A stretch of DNA of 5,863 bases from contig JAENXP010000179.1 in NCBI GenBank assembly GCA_016649475.1, positions 1 through 5,863 on the forward strand. Direction: 5' to 3'. Below the pieces are notes generated by a model. The model saw nothing but the letters and a program-made list of their open reading frames with translations, did not search any database and was not told the origin of the DNA. Source of the DNA: Burkholderiales bacterium. GTDB taxonomy: Bacteria > Pseudomonadota > Gammaproteobacteria > Burkholderiales > SG8-39. Each line of letters begins with the position of its first letter. Position 1 is the stretch's first letter. Positions 1 to 4,817 of the stretch are shown in pieces. The position numbers and the translations under genes were made by a program.

Positions 1-2266
1 TACGCATCGTGGCTTGTATCACCGCCAGATACAGACGCAGGATGCGATCCTCGTCCAGATTGGCGACTGCCTCGAACATGGAGTTGATTTCCGCAACCAG
101 CGCTGCGGCATGTTCTTCCCGTTGCGATTCCCTGGCCGGATCGAAATGGGCCATGAACAGTTCCACCAGCTTGCGCGCGACACCGGCATGGGTCGTCAGT
201 GTCTGCGCCATGTAGACCTGACTGAAAGCAAACCCGGCCTGCTTCAGGTACTTGGCGTAGGCGCGCAGCAGTGCCACTTCGCGCCAGTACATCCGCGCAG
301 ACAGAATCAGCCGGTTGAAGTCGTCGTTTTCCGCCTCGCCGCGCCAGATGCGCAGGAAACCCTCTTCAAATATTCCGCGTACGCTGTCCAGATCCAGGTT
401 CGCTGCGCCGGATAAGCTCAGGCCGAAATCGTGCAGCCACACCGTCTGGCCGTCCTCGCGCTCGATCTCGTAGGGCCGCTCTTCCAGAACCTTCACACCC
501 ATGAGTTCCAGCATGGGCAGGGACGTCGAAAGCGGCACGGGCTCCGCGTTGCGCATGATCTTGAAGCGCAGGTTGCCCGTGCGCGCATCCACGGGCTGAT
601 ACAAGTTCATTGCGAGCGTGTCTAGCCCGGTCAGGGATTCCATCAAGCCGATGTCGCCGACGGCGGCGCGCGCCGAATAGTCCTCCCGGTAGCCCGCGGG
701 GAAAGCCGACTTGTAGCCGGAGTGAAGCAGGTTCCCGCGCTCCTCGCCCCATCGTTCCAGCAGTGCGTCCCACAGTTCGTCGTCCCAGCGTCGCGAGACT
801 TTTGCCAGGCGCTGTTCGAGTTCGAGCGCATCGAACTCAGGTACCGTGCCCGGACTTACGTGCACCACCACCAGCACGCGCGCCAGCGCCGACTCCGACA
901 ATTGGACGAAGAATTCGGCTGAAGTTCCGTTCAGTGCCTGAACCAGGACTTCCTGCATGCGCTGGCGCAGCGCCGAGTCGAAGTTCTCCCTGGGCGTATA
1001 GATCAGACAGGAATAGAAGCGGCAGAACGCGTCGCGCCGTATGAACAGCCGCGTCCTCTGGCGTTCCCCCAGGCCCAGTATCCCCATGGCTATCGGATAT
1101 AGCTCGTCTACGTCCACCTGCAGCAGTTCGTCGCGCGGATACTGTTCGAGTATGGTCTGCAGCGCCTTGTCGGCATTGCTCTTGGGCCGGAAACCGGCGC
1201 ACTTCATCACGCTGGACACTTTCTTTCGCAGCAGCGGGATATCGGCAGGATTGGCGTTATACGCAGTGGAGGTAAGCAGGCCGAGGAAGCGGCGCTCGCC
1301 GATCACTTCGCCGTCGGGACCAAAGCGTTTGACGCCGATGTAGTCAAGGTAACCCGGCCTGTGCACGGTCGAGCGCGAGTTGGTTTTGGTGAGCACCAGC
1401 AGGCGCTTTTGCCGCGCAATCGCCCTCACCTCGGGAAGCAGCGAAGCAAAGGATACGATCCGTTCCCTGCCGGTCTCGCGCAGGATGCCGACTCCGGATG
1501 CGGCAACGATGCGCATCAGCTCCTCGCCGTTTTCGTGCACAAACTGGTACTCGCGGTAGCCGAGCAGGGTAAAGTTGTCCGCGGCGATCCAGCGCAGGAA
1601 CGCACAGTTCTCGGCGGTATCGGCAGGGTCTTGCGCAGGCGGGTTGCGCTCGATGTCGGCAATGATCTCCGCCAGGCGCTGCTTCATCAAGGGCCAGTCT
1701 TCCACCGCGGCACGCACATCGCCGAGGACGCGTTCCAGACCCTGGCGCAGCGCTTCCAGATGCTCGACCCGGGTGCGCCGGTCGACCTCCACATGGATGA
1801 TCGATTCATACTTCCCCGGGGCATCGTCTCGGTCTTCGGATATCTCCTGCAGGAATCCCCCGGCATCGCGCACGAACTTCATGATCGGGTGAATGATCAG
1901 ATGCGGAGTCAGTCCCTGGCGGTTTACTTCCATGGTGATCGAATCCACCAGGAACGGCATGTCAACACTGACTATTTCGATCGCGGTGTGCGTGGATTGC
2001 CAGCCCTGCTCCTCGGGCCGCGGGTTGTAAACCCGTATAGAGGGCTTGCCGGGCAAGTATTGACGGGCATAGCGCCAGTGGGACAAAGCCGCACCGCACA
2101 AGTCCCGCGCCGTGCGTCCAGCCAAATCCTCGGCGGCGGCTTGCGCATAGTAGCGCCGCGCAAATTCCTCGGCCATGGGCACATCCCCGGTTGGAACCTG
2201 ACCTGTTATCAGGTCAATCACTGAAGCGAGTAGATCCGCCCTGGATCGTTCAAATGAATTCGACAT
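1..2266 (-). CDS. gdhB: NAD-dependent glutamate dehydrogenase, large (~180 kDa) class, N-terminal part
   Basis: Seen: an uninterrupted reading frame starts at ATG (2264-2266) and stays open to the left edge, giving 755 residues. The protein is therefore partial at its C-terminus. Family hallmarks are present in order: a helical N-terminus, an MPFLVDSI segment (residues 103-110) followed by HLIIHP (122-127), FTLLGYREY (232-240), ERRFLGLLTSTAYN (324-337), YPRDELLQ (376-383), FYSCLIYTPRENF (417-429), and WREVALLRAYAKYL (661-674) near the end. Known: these cytoplasmic enzymes are about 1,600 residues long and oxidatively deaminate glutamate to 2-oxoglutarate and ammonium with NAD+. The long N-terminal region carries ACT-type regulatory modules, and the catalytic and NAD-binding domains follow. 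The window ends just before the catalytic domain, so no catalytic residues can be checked. An AGGGGA ribosome binding site six bases upstream supports the start. It is divergent from the MFS gene and separate from the PII-like operon. Identity is very secure; the symbol follows Pseudomonas usage. Confidence 0.95.
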   Translation of the reverse strand, partial: MSNSFERSRADLLASVIDLITGQVPTGDVPMAEEFARRYYAQAAAEDLAGRTARDLCGAALSHWRYARQYLPGKPSIRVYNPRPEEQGWQSTHTAIEIVSVDMPFLVDSITMEVNRQGLTPHLIIHPIMKFVRDAGGFLQEISEDRDDAPGKYESIIHVEVDRRTRVEHLEALRQGLERVLGDVRAAVEDWPLMKQRLAEIIADIERNPPAQDPADTAENCAFLRWIAADNFTLLGYREYQFVHENGEELMRIVAASGVGILRETGRERIVSFASLLPEVRAIARQKRLLVLTKTNSRSTVHRPGYLDYIGVKRFGPDGEVIGERRFLGLLTSTAYNANPADIPLLRKKVSSVMKCAGFRPKSNADKALQTILEQYPRDELLQVDVDELYPIAMGILGLGERQRTRLFIRRDAFCRFYSCLIYTPRENFDSALRQRMQEVLVQALNGTSAEFFVQLSESALARVLVVVHVSPGTVPEFDALELEQRLAKVSRRWDDELWDALLERWGEERGNLLHSGYKSAFPAGYREDYSARAAVGDIGLMESLTGLDTLAMNLYQPVDARTGNLRFKIMRNAEPVPLSTSLPMLELMGVKVLEERPYEIEREDGQTVWLHDFGLSLSGAANLDLDSVRGIFEEGFLRIWRGEAENDDFNRLILSARMYWREVALLRAYAKYLKQAGFAFSQVYMAQTLTTHAGVARKLVELFMAHFDPARESQREEHAAALVAEINSMFEAVANLDEDRILRLYLAVIQATMR

Positions 2267-2272
2267 GGTTTT

Positions 2273-2278
2273 TCCCCT
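2273..2278 (-). promoter_or_regulatory. Ribosome binding site of the glutamate dehydrogenase gene
   Basis: On the minus strand AGGGGA lies six bases before the ATG at 2264-2266, which is normal Shine-Dalgarno spacing. It fixes this ATG as the start in preference to the in-frame ATG at residue 31. Confidence 0.7.
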
Positions 2279-2299
2279 GGGGCTAACGGCGCGGTCTGA

Positions 2300-2312
2300 A
2301 CTTGCAGCAAGT
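2300..2312. promoter_or_regulatory. Perfect 13-base palindrome, candidate operator
   Basis: The sequence ACTTGC-A-GCAAGT is a perfect 6+1+6 inverted repeat, 34-46 bases upstream of the dehydrogenase start codon. Its core TTGCAGCAA recurs exactly at 2441-2449. The symmetry suits a dimeric DNA-binding protein, but no regulator is identified. It is too short and tight to be a terminator hairpin. Confidence 0.35.
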
Positions 2313-2408
2313 AGGCGGGCTTGGGCCGATCCAGGCCAGAAGTACCCGGTATTGAATGTCTTATCTTAGCAAGGTCGGCGCGCTGACGCAGGTCCCATTG
2401 CGAAAGTA

Positions 2409-2419
2409 TTGCCTAGCAA
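2409..2419. promoter_or_regulatory. TTGC-N3-GCAA palindrome, candidate operator half of a pair
   Basis: TTGC-CTA-GCAA is a 4+3+4 inverted repeat. Its centre is 31 bases, about three helical turns, from the centre of the next palindrome at 2441-2449. The same N3 arrangement also occurs inside dehydrogenase coding sequence (1409-1419 and 2046-2056), so the motif alone is not strong evidence. Confidence 0.25.
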
Positions 2420-2440
2420 CAGCGGCGGCCGATCGCGCGT

Positions 2441-2449
2441 TTGCAGCAA
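2441..2449. promoter_or_regulatory. TTGCAGCAA palindrome, candidate operator half of a pair
   Basis: TTGC-A-GCAA repeats the core of the 2300-2312 palindrome exactly. Together with GTATTGC at 2406-2412, the GCAATAC at 2446-2452 also forms a 7-base inverted repeat with a 33-base spacer. Function is inferred only from symmetry and repetition in the divergent promoter region. Confidence 0.25.
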
Positions 2450-2536
2450 TACGCGGTAACCCATCCCCTCAAGCTCCGCTGAATCGGGACGCGACGGAAC
2501 TTTATTCGTTCCGGGTTCCGCTTCGGGCTACCAAGG

Positions 2537-2542
2537 TAGAAT
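2537..2542 (+). promoter_or_regulatory. Possible -10 element for the MFS transporter gene
   Basis: TAGAAT matches the sigma-70 -10 consensus at five of six positions and would start transcription about 27 bases before the TTG start. The region 15-19 bases upstream holds only GGTTCC/TTCCGC-like sequence, which is a poor -35. This is a weak candidate. Confidence 0.25.
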
Positions 2543-2575
2543 AGTTTCGTTCGCGCGCCCCCTTGGTTCACAGAC

Positions 2576-4057
2576 TTGACGACACCGCTGAAAAAAGAAC
2601 CCGAATCCGCCAGGCCGAATCCGCGCACTACGACGGCCTTGCATACCGACATCCCGGCACGCCTCGACCGGCTGCCCTGGAGCCGCTTCCATTGGCTGCT
2701 GGTGTTCGCACTGGGCGCGAGCTGGGCCATCGATGGCCTAGAGGTGACGCTCAAGGGAGCGGTCAGCGGCGTCCTGCAGGACTCCGCCACGCTGCATTTG
2801 AGCAGCGCCGAAATCGGCGCACTGGCCTCGTTTTATCTTATTGGCGCCGTCGCAGGCGCGCTGATCTGCGGCTGGCTGACCGACCGCCATGGCCGCGCCA
2901 AGCTGTTTTTCATCACCCTCGCGATCTATCTTACGGGGACACTGCTGACCGCCTTCTCCTGGGATTTCGTCAGCATCGCAGCCTTTCGCTGCCTAACCGG
3001 CTTTGGCATCGGCGGCGAGTACGCGGCCATCAACTCGGCCATCGATGAACTTATCCCTGCACGCCTGCGCGGCCGCGTGAGTCTGATTATCAACGGCAGC
3101 TTCTGGCTGGGGGCCATCCTCGGCTCCGGCGCCACGGTGGTGCTGCTCGATCCGTCCATCTTCGCGGTCGATACCGGCTGGAGGGTCGGGTTCGGCGTCG
3201 GCGCCCTGCTCGGCTTCCTGGTGTTGTTCGCACGCGCCTTCATCCCGGAAAGCCCGCGCTGGCTCAGCATTCACGGCCGCCACGAGCATGCAGAGCGGGC
3301 CATGACCGAGATCGAAACACGCGTGGCGCGGCAAACCGGTGCGGCACTGGCACCGGTGACGGAGTCCCTTGTGATCCATCCACGCAGCCGTTTTGGCTTT
3401 CGTATCATCTTCTCTACCCTGTTCGGCAAATACCGCAGCCGCGCGCTGCTCTGCTTCGTCCTCATCGCCTCGCAGGCGTTTCTATACAACGCAATCTTCT
3501 TCACTTATGCCCTGGTGCTGACCCGCTTCTACGCCGTGCCGGCGCAGAATACCGGGCTCTATCTGCTGCCTTTCGCCGTCGGCAATTTTCTCGGCCCGCT
3601 GTTCCTGGGCCATCTGTTCGACAGCATCGGACGTCGCACCATGATTTCCGCGACCTACGCCATCGCTGCCACGCTCCTGCTGGCGACCGGAGCGCTATTC
3701 GTGAATGAAACGCTGTCGGCGCTCGGACAGACGGCCGCATGGGCGATAATTTTCTTTTTCGCCTCGGCCGCTGCGAGTTCCGCCTACCTGACCATCAGCG
3801 AAATCTTTCCGCTCGAGCTGCGCGCCCTGGCCATCGCCGTCTTCTACGCCATCGGTACCGCGGCCGGTGGCATCGCCGCGCCCTTGTTGTTCGGTATCCT
3901 GATCGGCACCGGCGAACGGCTCAACGTCTTCTACGGCTACATGCTGGGGGCGCTGCTCATGTACGTCGCCGCCGGGTTCGAGTTGCGCTACGGCGTCCGC
4001 GCCGAGCGCGTCTCGCTCGAAACGATCGCGCCACCGCTGTCGTCGCAGCCAGATTAG
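2576..4057 (+). CDS. Major facilitator superfamily (MFS) transporter, sugar-porter/NiaP-like type
   Basis: Seen: 493 residues with the hydrophobic pattern of 12 inner-membrane helices. The first helix begins near residue 38 and carries an acidic residue (D53). The loop-2 signature GWLTDRHGR (99-107) and its second-half counterpart GHLFDSIGRR (345-354) mark the two six-helix halves. GFGIGGEYA (142-150) with RLRGR (163-167), PESPRWL (224-230) after helix 6 and SEIFPLELRA (408-417) point to the sugar-porter/NiaP-like branch. Known: such proteins are secondary transporters, usually proton-coupled, for sugars, aromatic acids, nicotinate or other small metabolites. The substrate cannot be told from sequence. 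The start is TTG at 2576, the first possible start after the in-frame stop at 2537-2539. Another TTG at 2639 (residue 22) is possible, and neither has a Shine-Dalgarno sequence. Its TAG stop overlaps the stop of the convergent PII-like gene. Family assignment is secure; specificity is unknown. Confidence 0.9.
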   Translation: MTTPLKKEPESARPNPRTTTALHTDIPARLDRLPWSRFHWLLVFALGASWAIDGLEVTLKGAVSGVLQDSATLHLSSAEIGALASFYLIGAVAGALICGWLTDRHGRAKLFFITLAIYLTGTLLTAFSWDFVSIAAFRCLTGFGIGGEYAAINSAIDELIPARLRGRVSLIINGSFWLGAILGSGATVVLLDPSIFAVDTGWRVGFGVGALLGFLVLFARAFIPESPRWLSIHGRHEHAERAMTEIETRVARQTGAALAPVTESLVIHPRSRFGFRIIFSTLFGKYRSRALLCFVLIASQAFLYNAIFFTYALVLTRFYAVPAQNTGLYLLPFAVGNFLGPLFLGHLFDSIGRRTMISATYAIAATLLLATGALFVNETLSALGQTAAWAIIFFFASAAASSAYLTISEIFPLELRALAIAVFYAIGTAAGGIAAPLLFGILIGTGERLNVFYGYMLGALLMYVAAGFELRYGVRAERVSLETIAPPLSSQPD

Positions 4058-4416
4058 GACTGGCCCGGTTCGGCGCTCTCCGTCTCGGTCAGCGGAACAA
4101 CGCCGGCGCCGCGAAAGGCGTGGCCCATCATGAGCATCCCGGCGTGGGGCGAGTCGAGCCCGGCGCTGTAAAAAAGAAAGTGGAATACCTCGTCGGCGCG
4201 CACGGCGTCGACCAGCACGGTAAGTATCTGCTTCTCGTCGGAATAGATGCGGTGGCGCAGGCTGTGGGTGCCGATGCCGCGCGCATGGTGGGCGAATGCA
4301 CTGATGACGCCGGTCTCGCGGCGCAGGGCTTCGAGCACTTCGGTGCCGCGGCCGGCAGGCATGACGCAGGTGAGCACGCGAAACTCCCCGCGAGGGGGCA
4401 GCGCTGACTTATCCAT
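4054..4416 (-). CDS. Second PII-like (GlnB/GlnK superfamily) regulatory protein, diverged
   Basis: Seen: 120 residues that align with the upstream PII-like protein. Shared features are a first strand (FRVLTCVMP, 12-20), a helix, then ARGIG (45-49) opposite ARGTG in its neighbour. A short basic loop, EKQILTVLV (61-69) opposite EKEVLYIV, and ADEVFHFLFYSAGLDSP opposite HADHIFERVYVAAKLDTP complete the match. Known: the PII fold is a trimeric ferredoxin-like sensor that binds nucleotides or other effectors between subunits and docks on target proteins, often transporters. The canonical uridylylation tyrosine loop and the GDGK B-loop are not recognisable, so classical nitrogen signalling is not supported. 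The ATG lies inside the end of the preceding gene (8-base overlap ATGGATAA) with no clear ribosome binding site, suggesting translational coupling. It is the last gene of the operon, and its TAA overlaps the convergent MFS stop. PII-superfamily membership is probable by comparison with its neighbour; the ligand is unknown. Confidence 0.75.
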   Translation of the reverse strand: MDKSALPPRGEFRVLTCVMPAGRGTEVLEALRRETGVISAFAHHARGIGTHSLRHRIYSDEKQILTVLVDAVRADEVFHFLFYSAGLDSPHAGMLMMGHAFRGAGVVPLTETESAEPGQS

Positions 4417-4792
4417 TTTGGCTGGGATGGTAGCCGAAGCGCGCCGCGACCTCGGGCGGCACGTAGGTTGCCATTTTCTCCAGCGGCATCATGTAAATCA
4501 TGCCCATTCCGGGGGTATCGAGCTTGGCGGCGACATAGACGCGCTCGAATATATGGTCTGCATGGTCCCCGGGGGAGACTATGTAGAGCACTTCCTTTTC
4601 CGCATTGATCGTAATACCGAGCACGCCCAGGTGCTTTTGCCGCACACCGGTTCCGCGCGCGTAAAAAATGGTGGCCCCCTGCGCCCCCGCTTCCGTGGCA
4701 GCATCGACCACCGCGTCGGCCGAGCCGCGCTGGACTATGCAGGTGATCAGCACCGCATCGGTCAGTACCACGATCTCGTCGCGTCGCTTCAT
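4409..4792 (-). CDS. PII-like (GlnB/GlnK superfamily) regulatory protein
   Basis: Seen: 127 residues with the PII strand-helix-strand pattern: VLITCIVQRG (14-23), a helix (ADAVVDAATEAGA), GATIFYARGTG (39-49), EKEVLYIVSP (65-74), a second helix (HADHIFERVYVAAK), then DTPGMGMIYMMPLEK (92-106). These match the G-x-x-G-x-T/G-x-G, E-K-E and terminal MP-x-x-K features of P-II family regulators. Known: PII trimers sense cellular metabolites and switch membrane transporters or enzymes. In this protein the region corresponding to the T-loop is short (about 50-64) with no recognisable uridylylation tyrosine, and TPGMG replaces the Gly-rich GDGK nucleotide-binding B-loop. It is therefore probably a non-canonical PII-like sensor with an unknown effector. 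It sits 25 bases after a DUF1538 membrane protein and overlaps a second PII-like gene, so the likely partner is the DUF1538 protein. GGAGGA seven bases upstream supports the ATG at 4790-4792. Confidence 0.87.
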   Translation of the reverse strand: MKRRDEIVVLTDAVLITCIVQRGSADAVVDAATEAGAQGATIFYARGTGVRQKHLGVLGITINAEKEVLYIVSPGDHADHIFERVYVAAKLDTPGMGMIYMMPLEKMATYVPPEVAARFGYHPSQNG

Positions 4793-4799
4793 CCAGGCT

Positions 4800-4805
4800 T
4801 CCTCC
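4800..4805 (-). promoter_or_regulatory. Ribosome binding site of the first PII-like gene
   Basis: On the minus strand GGAGGA lies seven bases before the ATG at 4790-4792, inside the 25-base gap after the DUF1538 stop codon. It is a strong site, so this gene is probably translated well in its own right. The second PII-like gene has no such site. Confidence 0.75.
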
Positions 4806-4817
4806 GTTGCTTCGAGT

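Larger units (their letters stand above)
2267..2575. other. Divergent intergenic region between the glutamate dehydrogenase and MFS genes
   Basis: This stretch of about 309 bases separates two divergently transcribed genes and should hold both promoters. I find no convincing gene in it: a 62-codon frame at 2356-2544 has no ribosome binding site and no recognisable protein features. Visible elements are the dehydrogenase ribosome binding site, three TTGC/GCAA palindromes (2300-2312, 2409-2419, 2441-2449), and a TAGAAT -10-like hexamer facing the MFS gene. For the dehydrogenase, the minus-strand hexamer TAAGAT (2363-2368) is a possible but poor -10 with no good -35. No terminator-like hairpin with a T-run was seen. 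Confidence 0.6.

Noticed and set aside
1361..2224. A 287-codon open frame on the plus strand
   Set aside because: It lies wholly antisense to the dehydrogenase, whose frame carries clear family motifs. Its translation shows no recognisable domain, and such frames are common opposite GC-rich genes.
2274..2282. CCCCTGGGG inverted repeat near the dehydrogenase start
   Set aside because: The one-base centre cannot form a hairpin, and the bases are explained by the ribosome binding site.
2563..3048. A plus-strand frame starting at TTG 2563, just ahead of the MFS start
   Set aside because: It is out of frame with the MFS gene and covers MFS helices 1-4, with an Arg/His-rich translation. I also considered a frameshifted longer N-terminus, but the MFS frame is intact and complete.
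4166..4180. A-rich run (a possible terminator T-run for the minus strand)
   Set aside because: It encodes the FHFLFY segment of the second PII-like protein and has no adjacent GC-rich stem.
3739..4407. A 222-codon plus-strand open frame bridging the MFS and PII-like genes
   Set aside because: It is Arg/Ala/His-rich out-of-frame sequence running over the MFS C-terminus and antisense to the second PII-like gene. It has no domain and no ribosome binding site.
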